This document shows positions 35,817 to 44,314 of a stretch of DNA of 64,000 nucleotides, piece after piece. Below the pieces are notes generated by a model. That model did not search any database. It saw only the letters and a list, made by a program, of their open reading frames with translations, and was not told where the DNA came from. This DNA comes from Actinotalea alkalitolerans. Its GTDB lineage: Bacteria; Actinomycetota; Actinomycetes; Actinomycetales; Cellulomonadaceae. The first letter of the stretch is position 1. Each line of letters starts with the position of its first letter. A program made the position numbers and the translations under genes. Location of the stretch: NCBI RefSeq assembly GCF_023369855.1, contig NZ_JAMBPP010000004.1, positions 294,166 through 358,165 of the forward strand, given 5' to 3'.

Positions 35817-37241
35817 TCAGCAGTCGTAGTACATCTCGAACTCGTGCGGGTGCGGCCGCAGCCGGATCGGCGTGATCTCGTTGGTGCGCTTGAAGTCGAT
35901 CCACGTCTCGATGAGGTCGGGGGTGAAGACGTTGCCCTCGGTCAGGTAGTCGTGGTCGGCCTCGAGCGCGTTGAGCGCCTCGTCGAGCGACGCGGGGACC
36001 TGCTGGATCGAGGCGTGCTCCTCGGGGGGCAGCTCGTAGAGGTCCTTGTCGACGGGCTCGGGCGGCTCGATCTTGTTCTTGATCCCGTCCAGGCCGGCCA
36101 TCAGCATCGCCGAGAAGGCGAGGTAGGGGTTGGACGAGGCGTCCGGGACCCGGAACTCGATGCGCTTGGCCTTGGGGCTCGAGCCGGTGACCGGGATACG
36201 CACGCACGCGGAACGGTTGCGGGCCGAGTAGACCAGGTTGACCGGAGCCTCGAAGCCCGGGACGAGCCGGTGGTAGCTGTTGACGGTGGGGTTGGTGAAG
36301 GCCAGCAGCGAGGGGGCGTGCTTGAGCAGACCACCGATGTACCAGCGCGCGGTGTCGGACAGGCCGCCGTAGCCCTTCTCGTCGTAGAAGAGCGGCTCCC
36401 CGTCCTTCCACAGCGACTGGTGGACGTGCATGCCCGACCCGTTGTCACCGAAGAGGGGCTTGGGCATGAAGGTGGCCGTCCGGCCTGCGGCGTGGACCAC
36501 GTTCTTGACGACGTACTTGAACAGCATCACCTTGTCGGCAGACTTGGCGAGCTCGTCGAAGCGGTAGTTGATCTCCGCCTGCCCGGCGGTGCCGACCTCG
36601 TGGTGGGAGCGCTCGACCTCGAGGCCGAGCGCGTCCAGGGCCAGGCAGATCTGGTCACGCAGGTCGGCGAAGTGGTCGACCGGCGGGACGGGGAAGTAGC
36701 CGCCCTTGTAGGGGGTCTTGTGGCCGAGGTTGCCACCCTCCTCCTTGCGGCCGGTGTTCCAGGCCGCCTCGATGGAGTCGATGTGGTAGTAGCTCTCGGA
36801 CTGGCTGGTGTGGAACCGGATGTCGTCGAAGATGTAGAACTCGGCCTCGGGGGCGAAGAACGCGGTGTCGGCGATCCCGGTCGACTTGAGGTACGCCTCG
36901 GCCTTCGCGGCGATCTGGCGCGGGTCACGGCTGTAGGGCTCGTCGGTGTACGGGTCGACGATCGACATGTTGATGTTGAGCGTCTTCTCGGTCCGGAAGG
37001 GGTCGAGATACGCCGTGTTCAGGTCGGCGATGAGCTTCATGTCCGACTCGTGGATCGCCTGGAACCCTCGGATCGACGAGCCGTCGAACATCTGGCCCTC
37101 GGTGAAGAACGAGGCGTCAACGGTCCCGGCCGGCACGTTGAAGTGCTGCATCACACCCGGCAGATCACAGAACCGGACGTCGACGAACTTCACGCCCTCG
37201 TCCTTGATGAAGGCCATGACCTCATCGGCGTTGCTGAACAT
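35817..37241 (-). CDS. glnA1: Glutamine synthetase type I (GSI-beta), main form
   Basis: Main ammonium-assimilating enzyme, a dodecamer. 474 residues with [77 protein letters not shown], and the adenylylation loop [11 protein letters not shown] with the Tyr that GlnE modifies. ATG with AAGGAG 7 nt upstream. Transcribed from TAGCCT at 37316-37311 with a GlnR box centred near -41, indicating activation when nitrogen is scarce. Confidence 0.97.
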   Translation of the reverse strand: MFSNADEVMAFIKDEGVKFVDVRFCDLPGVMQHFNVPAGTVDASFFTEGQMFDGSSIRGFQAIHESDMKLIADLNTAYLDPFRTEKTLNINMSIVDPYTDEPYSRDPRQIAAKAEAYLKSTGIADTAFFAPEAEFYIFDDIRFHTSQSESYYHIDSIEAAWNTGRKEEGGNLGHKTPYKGGYFPVPPVDHFADLRDQICLALDALGLEVERSHHEVGTAGQAEINYRFDELAKSADKVMLFKYVVKNVVHAAGRTATFMPKPLFGDNGSGMHVHQSLWKDGEPLFYDEKGYGGLSDTARWYIGGLLKHAPSLLAFTNPTVNSYHRLVPGFEAPVNLVYSARNRSACVRIPVTGSSPKAKRIEFRVPDASSNPYLAFSAMLMAGLDGIKNKIEPPEPVDKDLYELPPEEHASIQQVPASLDEALNALEADHDYLTEGNVFTPDLIETWIDFKRTNEITPIRLRPHPHEFEMYYDC

Positions 37242-37310
37242 CCGCTGCTCCTTGTTCTCGGGGATCTCGGGCTCTTCGGCGTCGAAGGTCGCCGCGTGCT
37301 CGGTGCTCCG

Positions 37311-37316
37311 AGGCTA
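37311..37316 (-). promoter_or_regulatory. -10 box TAGCCT of glnA1
   Basis: TAGCCT on the minus strand; with a start about 7 nt downstream (near 37304) it leaves a leader of roughly 63 nt to the ATG. The -35 zone is covered by the GlnR box. Confidence 0.6.
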
Positions 37317-37326
37317 GGGCGTGGGG

Positions 37327-37364
37327 GTTTCCTTGCCGTGTACCTCGTGTTTCGGCCGCGTTAC
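37327..37364 (-). promoter_or_regulatory. GlnR operator upstream of glnA1
   Basis: On the minus strand: GTAAC-n6-GAAAC-n6-TACAC-n6-GAAAC, the a-b half-site arrangement of GlnR boxes with exact 6-nt gaps and 22-nt periodicity. Only TACAC departs from the GTnAC consensus. Its centre is near -41 from the inferred start, the usual place for an activator. Confidence 0.8.
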
Positions 37365-37427
37365 CTGGTCCCCGCCGTCCGCCCGTCCTCGTCGGTGGTC
37401 GCTGCTGGCCCGCCGCCGGCCAGTCGA

Positions 37428-37433
37428 TAGTCT
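37428..37433 (+). promoter_or_regulatory. -10 box TAGTCT of the RDD gene
   Basis: Ends 6 nt before ATG 37440 with no Shine-Dalgarno; probable leaderless transcript, divergent from glnA1. Confidence 0.55.
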
Positions 37434-37439
37434 TGCCCG

Positions 37440-37907
37440 ATGGCGTCGCGACGGGAGGACCTCGGGTCCTGGCTGGAGGGTACCCCCGGAGGCGAGGGTT
37501 CTGGCGGCTCGTCCCGCCTGGGGCTGCCGGCTGCCGGACCCGGCTCGCTGGCTCCGGTCCCACGACGCCTCGTCGGCCTGGTCGTCGACTGGGTGCTCAG
37601 CACCGCGGTGGCCACGGCGTTCCTCTCGACGCACGCGCTGATGCCGCTGGCCGTCTTCGCCGTCTCGACCCTTGTGCTCGTCGCGACCCTGGGGAACACG
37701 ATCGGTCATCGACTCGTCGGGCTGCGGGTGGTCCGTCTGCAGGCCACCGCCAGGGTCGGGGGAGCCGAGCCTGTCCCGCCGCCGGGTCTCGTGCCGGCGC
37801 TGGTGCGCACCGCGCTGCTCTGCCTGGTGATCCCCGCGGCGATCTGGGACGGCTCAGGTCGGGGCATGCACGACGTCGCGGCGGGGACGGCCGTGGTACG
37901 GCGCTGA
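37440..37907 (+). CDS. RDD-family membrane protein
   Basis: 155 residues: Gly/Ser-rich N-terminus, then RRLVGLVVDWVLSTAVATAF (Arg and Asp of the RDD motif), a second helix MPLAVFAVSTLVLVATLG, NTIGHRLVGLRVVRL, and a third helix near 120-135 followed by DGSGRGMHDVAAGTAVV (Asp of the motif). Same place as Rv2219A in M. tuberculosis. Convergent with the DUF4191 gene (4 bp between stops). Confidence 0.9.
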   Translation: MASRREDLGSWLEGTPGGEGSGGSSRLGLPAAGPGSLAPVPRRLVGLVVDWVLSTAVATAFLSTHALMPLAVFAVSTLVLVATLGNTIGHRLVGLRVVRLQATARVGGAEPVPPPGLVPALVRTALLCLVIPAAIWDGSGRGMHDVAAGTAVVRR

Positions 37908-37911
37908 GAGG

Positions 37912-38646
37912 TCAGCGGCCCCGCATCCCCTTGCGGTCGGGACGCGCCTTATAGGGGTCGACACCCTTGGGCAGGGGGAGCCGGGCTCCGCCGAGCGATC
38001 GGAGGCGCTTGATGACCTCGGAGGTCTCCTGCTTGGTCAGCTTGGACTTGAGCCGCTGGACGCGCCGGGGGAGCTTGCGCAGCGGGACCTGACCCTCCTC
38101 GCTGCCTGCCTGGATCAAGATGATCGGGACGTTCGGCAGCACGCGGGCGATCTTCTTGCGCTCCGACTCCAGGAGCTTGGGGACGCGGGACGCGGGGCCT
38201 TCGCTGACCAGGACGACGCCTGCCCGCCCGACACCCCGGAACACCAGGTCCTGGGTGCGGGGGTCGATGGTGACCGGTTCCTCGGGGAAGTCCCACCCTC
38301 GGCGGATGGTCCCCAGCGCTGCCCGAGCGGCACCCGGCTGACCCTCGAGGTTGCTGTACGCGGCCGTCTCGGCGCGTCGCGCGAGGATGAACATCCCCGC
38401 GAGAAGGGCGACCGGCAGGCCGACGAAGAGCGCGTAGATGGTCCGGTTGGTCGCCATGCCGATGACGAAGGCGACCGCGAGGATCCCGAAGAAGGCCGCC
38501 AGGATCCACCACGTCACCGCGGGGTCCATCTTCCGCGTCATCGTGTAGGCCTGCCAGACCTGGTGGTACCACCGGGTCTTCTTGACCTTGCGCGGCTTTC
38601 CGTCGGCGCCGGGCGCGGAGGAGGGTGCGGAGTTCTTACGGGCCAT
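37912..38646 (-). CDS. DUF4191 family membrane protein
   Basis: 244 residues: basic N-terminus, WYHQVWQAYTMTRKMDP, two membrane helices (about 45-65 and 70-88), then a cytoplasmic domain with NLEGQPGAARAALGTIRRGW and RTQDLVFRGVGRAGVVLVSEG, and a Lys/Arg-rich end. Typical of DUF4191, regularly next to lipA and glnA1. ATG 38646 with TAGACT 8 nt upstream. Function unknown. Confidence 0.9.
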   Translation of the reverse strand: MARKNSAPSSAPGADGKPRKVKKTRWYHQVWQAYTMTRKMDPAVTWWILAAFFGILAVAFVIGMATNRTIYALFVGLPVALLAGMFILARRAETAAYSNLEGQPGAARAALGTIRRGWDFPEEPVTIDPRTQDLVFRGVGRAGVVLVSEGPASRVPKLLESERKKIARVLPNVPIILIQAGSEEGQVPLRKLPRRVQRLKSKLTKQETSEVIKRLRSLGGARLPLPKGVDPYKARPDRKGMRGR

Positions 38647-38654
38647 GACCCGAG

Positions 38655-38660
38655 AGTCTA
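38655..38660 (-). promoter_or_regulatory. -10 box TAGACT of the DUF4191 gene
   Basis: Ends 8 nt before ATG 38646; no ribosome site visible. Confidence 0.5.
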
Positions 38661-38737
38661 GTGGGCCGCGGCGGCTGATCCGGCGCCGCGTTCCGGGACC
38701 CGGGCGAGCGGGCGGGCGAGCGCAGGCTGCGTGGGGA

Positions 38738-39739
38738 TCAACGGGCGAGCAGGCTCGACGCCTCCTGGCGTGCGGTACGCACCTCGGCGAGGTGGGCCAG
38801 GGCCGGGGGGATCTCCCGGCCACGACGGCTCATCGCCTGCCCCCACAACCGGCCCGCGCGGTACGACGACCGGACCAGGGGACCGGACATGACCCCGAGG
38901 AACCCGATCCGCTCGGCCTCCTCGGACAGCGCGACGAACTCCTCGGGCTTGACCCACCGGTCCACCGGGTGGTGGCGCACCGAGGGACGCAGGTACTGGG
39001 TGATGGTGAGCAGGTCGCACCCGGCCTCGTGCAGGTCGACCAGGGCGGCGGCCGCCTCGTCGTAGGTCTCGCCCATGCCGAGGATCAGGTTGGACTTGGT
39101 GACCAGGCCCGCCTCCCGAGCAGCGGTCAGGACCGACAGGGACCTGTCGTACCGGAAGCCCGGTCGGATCTGCTTGAAGATGCGCGGAACGGTCTCGAGG
39201 TTGTGGGCCATCACCTCGGGACGTGAGGAGAACACCTCGGCCAGCAGCTCGGGGATGGCGTTGAAGTCGGGGATGAGGAGCTCGACGCCGGTGCCGGGGT
39301 TCAGCGCGTGGATCTGGCGGACGGTCTCGGCGTAGAGCCATGCGCCGCCGTCAGGCAGGTCGTCACGCGCCACGCCGGTCACCGTCGAGTAGCGCAGACC
39401 CATGGCCTGGACCGACTCGGCGACGCGTCGCGGCTCGTCGGCGTCGAAGTCCGCGGGCTTGCCGGTGTCGATCTGGCAGAAGTCGCAGCGCCGGGTGCAC
39501 TGGTCGCCACCGATGAGGAAGGTGGCCTCGCGGTCCTCCCAGCACTCGAAGATGTTGGGGCAGCCGGCCTCTTCGCACACCGTGTGCAGGCCCTCGGACT
39601 TCACGAGCTTCTTCAGCTCGGTGTACTCGGGTCCCATCGTGGCGCGGGTCTTGATCCACTCGGGCTTCTTCTCGATGGGTGTCTCGGCGTTGCGGGCCTC
39701 GACCCGCAGCATCCGGCGGCCTTCGGGTGCGATCGTCAC
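38738..39739 (-). CDS. lipA: Lipoyl synthase
   Basis: Radical SAM enzyme inserting two sulfurs into protein-bound octanoate. 333 residues; auxiliary cluster [12 protein letters not shown], radical-SAM cluster [30 protein letters not shown] and the C-terminal SSYRAG Ser ligand. GTG 39739; TAAGGT 6 nt upstream can be read as a -10 or, shifted by one, as an AAGGTG ribosome site. Acts after LipB on the octanoyl domains of the E2 at 46793. Confidence 0.97.
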   Translation of the reverse strand: MTIAPEGRRMLRVEARNAETPIEKKPEWIKTRATMGPEYTELKKLVKSEGLHTVCEEAGCPNIFECWEDREATFLIGGDQCTRRCDFCQIDTGKPADFDADEPRRVAESVQAMGLRYSTVTGVARDDLPDGGAWLYAETVRQIHALNPGTGVELLIPDFNAIPELLAEVFSSRPEVMAHNLETVPRIFKQIRPGFRYDRSLSVLTAAREAGLVTKSNLILGMGETYDEAAAALVDLHEAGCDLLTITQYLRPSVRHHPVDRWVKPEEFVALSEEAERIGFLGVMSGPLVRSSYRAGRLWGQAMSRRGREIPPALAHLAEVRTARQEASSLLAR

Positions 39740-39745
39740 TCGTTC

Positions 39746-39751
39746 ACCTTA
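39746..39751 (-). promoter_or_regulatory. -10 box TAAGGT (or ribosome site AAGGTG) of lipA
   Basis: TAAGGT ends 6 nt before GTG 39739. Overlaps AAGGTG, so leaderless and led forms cannot be told apart by eye. Confidence 0.4.
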
Positions 39752-39802
39752 CGTCAGTCGTCCCACGACAGGGCATCGGGCGGGATCGGCTCCCAGGAGA
39801 GG

Positions 39803-40462
39803 TCAGGAGGCGACCCGCGTCGCGGCGAGCAGGGGGCTCAGCGCGGTGTCGAGATGGCGACGGAGCAGGGGGTCGACCTCGTGCAGAGAGACCCGTCGAC
39901 CCAGCTCGACGCTGAGCGAGGTCACGTCGGCGTCGGAGATGCCGCACGGCACGATCCGCGTGAACGCCTCCAGGTCGGGGTCGCAGTTCAGCGCGAGCCC
40001 GTGCATGGTCACCCCTCTGGCCACCCGCACGCCGATCGCGGCGACCTTGCGCTCGCGACGGACGTCGTCGGCGTGCAGCCACACCCCCGACCTTCCCTCG
40101 ACCCGGTGGGTCGTCAGGCCGAGGTCCCTGCAGGTGCCGATCACCGCGCCCTCGAGTGCGCGCACGTAGGCGACGACGTCGACCGGCTCGGCGAGACGGA
40201 CGATCGGGTACGCGACGAGCTGACCCGGCCCGTGCCAGGTGATCTTGCCGCCACGGTCGACGTCGACCACGGGCGTGCCGTCCGTCGGTCGGTCCCACGT
40301 GGCCGTCCGCCGACCGGCCGTGTAGACGCTCTCGTGCTCGACCAGGAGCACCGTGTCCGGCCGGGTGCCCTCCGCCACGGCGGCGTGCACCTGGCGCTGC
40401 AGGTCCCACCCCTGCGCGTACCCGACCAGCCGGTCACCCAGGGACAGCTCGACGAACTCCAT
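39803..40462 (-). CDS. lipB: Octanoyl-[ACP]:protein N-octanoyltransferase
   Basis: Moves octanoyl from ACP to lipoyl domains. 219 residues; [29 protein letters not shown], the catalytic Lys in [22 protein letters not shown] and Cys in [12 protein letters not shown] 40462 with TAACGT 7 nt upstream, probably leaderless; the open frame upstream is not supported. 63 bp from lipA, same strand. Confidence 0.96.
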   Translation of the reverse strand: MEFVELSLGDRLVGYAQGWDLQRQVHAAVAEGTRPDTVLLVEHESVYTAGRRTATWDRPTDGTPVVDVDRGGKITWHGPGQLVAYPIVRLAEPVDVVAYVRALEGAVIGTCRDLGLTTHRVEGRSGVWLHADDVRRERKVAAIGVRVARGVTMHGLALNCDPDLEAFTRIVPCGISDADVTSLSVELGRRVSLHEVDPLLRRHLDTALSPLLAATRVAS

Positions 40463-40469
40463 GTCAGGC

Positions 40470-40475
40470 ACGTTA
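40470..40475 (-). promoter_or_regulatory. -10 box TAACGT of lipB
   Basis: Ends 7 nt before ATG 40462 and lies in the last codons of marR, within an imperfect GCAC...GTGC repeat. Confidence 0.45.
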
Positions 40476-40973
40476 CCCGTGCGCACCGGGCTCGACCTGG
40501 CCGCGCAGCCGACCCAGGGGGGAGTACTCGCCCGGTGCGGGGTCGTTCGCGTGGGGGCGTTCGGCGAGCATGACCGCCAGGAGCTCACGGAGCTGGGCGA
40601 TCTGCCCGGCGCTGAGGCCGCGCACCGTCATCTCCTCGGCGATCCGGCGGTCACCGGCCTCGCCGAGAGCGGTCCGACCGCTGTCGGTGAGGGTGACCTC
40701 GTGGCGTCGCCGGTCGGCGGGGTGGGGGTGGCGGGCGACGTAGCCGGATCGTTCGAGTCGGGCGACCACGCGACTCATCGTCTGCTCGGTGACACCCGCG
40801 GCGTGGGCCAGCTCCCGCTGGGAGAGTGGCGCCCGGCTCAGCAGGAACAGGACAGGCAGGCTCGCGTGGTTGAGCTCCCACGTCTCCAGGTGGGCGTTCC
40901 AGTCGCGCTCGATCCGCCGGGCGACGGCCGAGAGCAGTCGTCCGGTGGGCCACTGGTCGAGCTGTTCCGTCAT
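40473..40973 (-). CDS. MarR-family transcriptional regulator
   Basis: 166 residues; winged helix with [43 protein letters not shown] and LTDSGRTAL. Divergent from the MMPL exporter gene with a perfect 14-bp palindrome at the exporter start, the typical set-up of a ligand-released repressor of an efflux gene. ATG 40973. Ligand unknown. Partly overlaps the lipB promoter. Confidence 0.92.
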   Translation of the reverse strand: MTEQLDQWPTGRLLSAVARRIERDWNAHLETWELNHASLPVLFLLSRAPLSQRELAHAAGVTEQTMSRVVARLERSGYVARHPHPADRRRHEVTLTDSGRTALGEAGDRRIAEEMTVRGLSAGQIAQLRELLAVMLAERPHANDPAPGEYSPLGRLRGQVEPGAHG

Positions 40974-41018
40974 CTGCCCTGGTGCACCCTCCTGCTGCCC
41001 GCGGTTGTGTCGTGAGCC

Positions 41019-41024
41019 TAGATG
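41019..41024 (+). promoter_or_regulatory. -10 box TAGATG of the MMPL gene
   Basis: Ends 5 nt before ATG 41030; no Shine-Dalgarno before either candidate ATG, so a leaderless message is likely. Confidence 0.45.
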
Positions 41025-41029
41025 ACTGC

Positions 41030-43312
41030 ATGATACTCAGCATGCTGAGCAATTCGAGGTCCCGAGGTCAGGGTGCGCTGCGCGGTCTCGGCGTCCTGGG
41101 CATCCTGCTGGTGTGGCTCACGGTCGCCGGGTTCGGTGGCATGGCGCAAGGCCGACTGGGCGACGTCCAGGAGAACGACGCGGCCGCCTTCCTGCCGGCC
41201 AACGCCGAGTCGACCCAGGTCAACGAGCTGCAGCAGGCCTTCGCCGAGGACGCCTCGCTGCCCGCCCTCGTCGTGGTCGAGTCCGACACGACCCTGACCG
41301 AGGGGCAGCTCGCTCGAGCACAGGCCTTCGCGTCGTCTCTCGCGGACCTGCCTCTGGGACCGGACGCGGTGCTGGGGGACGTGCTCCTCGCCCCCGTGGT
41401 CGTCGTGCCCTCCGAGGACGGCCGCGCGCTGCTGCTCCCGGTGAGCCTGGACAGCGCTGCGGCCAACGAGCAGATCGGTGAGGAACGGGTCGTCAACCAG
41501 GTCGTCGAGATGCTCCGCGAGGCGGCCGCCGCCGATCTCGTCGGAGACGGTCTCGAGGTGTGGGTCACCGGCCCGGCAGGCTTCATCGCCGACCTCGTCA
41601 CGGCCTTCGGCGGGATCGACAGCCTTCTCCTCCTGGTGGCCCTGTCCGTGGTCCTGGTCATCCTGGTCCTGGTCTACCGGTCGCCTGTGCTGCCCTTCGC
41701 GGTGATTCTCACCTCGGTCTTCGCCCTGACCGCCGCGGCCCTGGTCGTCTACCACCTGGCCGCGGCCGGGATCCTGGTCCTGAACGGGCAGAGCCAGGGA
41801 ATCCTGTTCATCCTCGTGGTGGGCGCCGCGACCGACTACTCGCTGCTGCTCGTGGCCCGCTACCGCGAGGAGCTGCGCAAGGTCGCGTCACCGTTCAGCG
41901 CGATGCGCCGCGCCCTCCGGGCCTCGATCGAGCCGATCGCGGCCAGCGCGGGCACCGTCATCGCCGGGCTGCTCTGCCTGCTCCTGTCCGACCTGACCTC
42001 GAACTCGAGCCTCGGCCCGGTGGCGGCGATCGGGATCGCCGCGGCGTTCCTCGCCGCCCTGACTCTGCTCCCCGCGCTGCTCCTCGTCGCAGGGCGGCGA
42101 TCACGTGGCGTGTTCTGGCCGCGCATCCCGCACCTGGGCTCCGAGGCCGACGGCACTGCACCCGGCGTCGAGAGCCTCGGGGGTCTTGAGGCGCGATCGG
42201 GCCTGTGGGGCCGTGTGTCCCGTCTCGTCGGCCGTCACGACCGCCGGGTGTGGGTGTCCACCGCGATCGTCCTGCTCGCGGCGTCGGCGTGGCTGCCCAC
42301 GTTCCGTGCCGACGGCACCAGCGAGACCGACGTGTTCCTCACCGATGTCGACTCGGTGACCGGTCAGGAGGTGCTCGCCACCCACTTCGACGCCGGCGAC
42401 GTGCAGCCGGTGGTCGTCATCAGCCCGGAGACCGACGCGCAGGCGGTCCTGGCCGCCGTGCAGGAGGTCCCCGGTGTCGCCGAGGCGATCGTCGTGGTCG
42501 AGGCCTCGGGCCCCCCGGGGGCACCGCCGGCGCCCGACGCACCGGCGGTCGTCGTGGACGGCCAGGTCAGGATCGACGCCACCACCGTCGCCGCGTCGCA
42601 GAGTCAGGAGGCCGTCGCCGTGGTCGGGGACATCCGTGCCGCCGTGCGGGAGGTCTCCGACCAGGCCCTGGTCGGCGGCGCCGCGGCCGAGCGGCTCGAC
42701 ACCCAGCTCACCAGCACCCGGGACCTCTTGGTCATCGTGCCCACCGTGCTCGCGGTGATCCTGCTGGTCCTGGTGGGCCTGCTGCGATCGGTGGTTGCCC
42801 CCGTGCTGATCGTCCTGGCGAACCTGCTCTCCTTCGGCGCGACCCTGGGAATCGGCGCCCTCGTCTTCAACCACGTCCTGGGGTTCCCCGGAGCCGACGC
42901 GGCTGTACCGCTCTACGCCTTCGTCTTCCTCGTGGCCCTGGGCATCGACTACTCGATCTTCCTGATGACCCGCGTGCGCGAGGAGTCGTTGACCCACGGG
43001 ACGCGCGAGGGGGTGCGACGCGGCCTGTCCGTCACCGGCGGTGTCATCACCAGCGCCGGGGTGGTTCTGGCGGCCACCTTCGGTGCGTTGGCGGTGCTGC
43101 CGCTGCTGTTCCTCCTCCAGCTGTCGTTCCTGGTCGCGCTGGGAGTGCTCATCGACACGCTCGTGGTGCGGACCCTGCTCGTGCCTGGCCTCGTCCACGA
43201 CGTGGGTCGGGCATCCTGGTGGCCATGGAAGAACAAGGTGCCACCGGACCGCTCCGTGTCGGGCTCGTCGGGTACGGCGACGCCGGTCGCGGAATCCACG
43301 CTCGTCTCCTGA
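41030..43312 (+). CDS. MMPL-family (RND) transporter
   Basis: 760 residues. Two repeats, each one helix, an extracellular domain, then about five helices (first block about 185-370, second about 570-730), i.e. twelve membrane segments. Motifs: ATDYSLLLVARYREEL and GIDYSIFLMTRVREE carry the paired Asp-Tyr of the proton relay. Probably exports lipids or drugs by proton motive force. Start at ATG 41030 from the -10; ATG 41042 is the alternative. Its 3' end overlaps the next gene by 88 bp. Confidence 0.9.
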   Translation: MILSMLSNSRSRGQGALRGLGVLGILLVWLTVAGFGGMAQGRLGDVQENDAAAFLPANAESTQVNELQQAFAEDASLPALVVVESDTTLTEGQLARAQAFASSLADLPLGPDAVLGDVLLAPVVVVPSEDGRALLLPVSLDSAAANEQIGEERVVNQVVEMLREAAAADLVGDGLEVWVTGPAGFIADLVTAFGGIDSLLLLVALSVVLVILVLVYRSPVLPFAVILTSVFALTAAALVVYHLAAAGILVLNGQSQGILFILVVGAATDYSLLLVARYREELRKVASPFSAMRRALRASIEPIAASAGTVIAGLLCLLLSDLTSNSSLGPVAAIGIAAAFLAALTLLPALLLVAGRRSRGVFWPRIPHLGSEADGTAPGVESLGGLEARSGLWGRVSRLVGRHDRRVWVSTAIVLLAASAWLPTFRADGTSETDVFLTDVDSVTGQEVLATHFDAGDVQPVVVISPETDAQAVLAAVQEVPGVAEAIVVVEASGPPGAPPAPDAPAVVVDGQVRIDATTVAASQSQEAVAVVGDIRAAVREVSDQALVGGAAAERLDTQLTSTRDLLVIVPTVLAVILLVLVGLLRSVVAPVLIVLANLLSFGATLGIGALVFNHVLGFPGADAAVPLYAFVFLVALGIDYSIFLMTRVREESLTHGTREGVRRGLSVTGGVITSAGVVLAATFGALAVLPLLFLLQLSFLVALGVLIDTLVVRTLLVPGLVHDVGRASWWPWKNKVPPDRSVSGSSGTATPVAESTLVS
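41036..41049. promoter_or_regulatory. Palindrome CTCAGCATGCTGAG, MarR operator candidate
   Basis: Perfect 14-bp palindrome covering codons 3-7 of the MMPL gene (and ATG 41042), just past the inferred transcription start. Binding there would block initiation or early elongation. Confidence 0.65.
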
Positions 43313-44262
43313 CAGAGGTGGGTCACCGCGTCACCGACGTGGTGGTCCGTGCCCCGGCGCGTGCGGCCGCCGCACGCCTGGACTGGGACGACGTGAGGGT
43401 GCACCCCGACCTCGGTCGGCTGATCGAGCGTGCAGCGGACCTCGACGTGGTCGTCGTCGCCTCACCCACCGGACGGCACGTCGAGCACGCCCTGGCACTG
43501 ATCGACGCCGGGGTGCCGGTCGTGGTCGACAAGCCACTGGCTCTGGACGCCGACTCAGCACGAGGGGTGGTCCACGCCGCGCGGCAGGCCGGCGTACCGC
43601 TCACGGTCTTCCAGAACCGGCGGTGGGACAGCGAGCAGCGCACCCTGCGGGCGCTCCTCGAGCGCAAGGCCCTGGGTGAGGTCCACCGGTTTGAGCGTCG
43701 GTGGGAGCGATGGCGACCGGTCCCCAAGGACCGCTGGAAGGAGAACGCCGTGGGTGACGGTGGCGGACTGCTGCTCGACCTCGGTGCCCACCTGGTGGAC
43801 TCGGCCGTCCAGCTCTTCGGCCCGGTGGACGAGGTGTACGCCGAGCTGCGTGCCCTGACCACACCGACCGAGGACGACGTGTTCCTCGCGCTGACCCACA
43901 GGTCCGGGACCCTGAGCCACCTGACGGCGGGTGGTCTGGTCGGCGCGCCGGGGCCGCGGACCCGGGTGCTCGGGTCGGCCGGGGCCTACCTGGTGACCTC
44001 CTTCGAGGGGGAGCCCACACCCTTCGATCGGCTCTCGCCCGGCCCGGGTCAGGAGGGCTGGCTCGTGCACGGCGACGTGGTCGAACCGGTGCCGCAGGCC
44101 CCGGGAGGTCATGGAGACTTCTACCGTTCGGTCGAACGGTGGCTCCGGGCGGGGGAGCCGGCGCCGGTGGATCCCCAGGACGTCGTGCACACCGCGAGCG
44201 TGCTGGACACCGCGCGCCTCAGCGCCGTCTCGGGGGCACGGGAGCCCGTCCCGCCGGTCTGA
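43225..44262 (+). CDS. Gfo/Idh/MocA-family oxidoreductase
   Basis: 345 residues. Rossmann motif VGLVGYGDAGRGIHARLL, VVASPTGRHVEHALALIDAG, VVVDKPLALD (EKP motif as DKP), FQNRRWDSEQRTLRALL, and GGGLLLDLGAHLVDSAVQLFG carrying the conserved His. NAD(P)-dependent oxidation or reduction of a sugar or inositol-like substrate, not identified. ATG 43225 is the only start before the nucleotide motif, so it truly overlaps the MMPL coding end by 88 bp in another frame. Confidence 0.88.
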   Translation: MEEQGATGPLRVGLVGYGDAGRGIHARLLTEVGHRVTDVVVRAPARAAAARLDWDDVRVHPDLGRLIERAADLDVVVVASPTGRHVEHALALIDAGVPVVVDKPLALDADSARGVVHAARQAGVPLTVFQNRRWDSEQRTLRALLERKALGEVHRFERRWERWRPVPKDRWKENAVGDGGGLLLDLGAHLVDSAVQLFGPVDEVYAELRALTTPTEDDVFLALTHRSGTLSHLTAGGLVGAPGPRTRVLGSAGAYLVTSFEGEPTPFDRLSPGPGQEGWLVHGDVVEPVPQAPGGHGDFYRSVERWLRAGEPAPVDPQDVVHTASVLDTARLSAVSGAREPVPPV

Positions 44263-44314
44263 TCGGAGATGTGGACAACCCCTGCGGGAGGCCGTGACCT
44301 GCTGACATGGTCGG

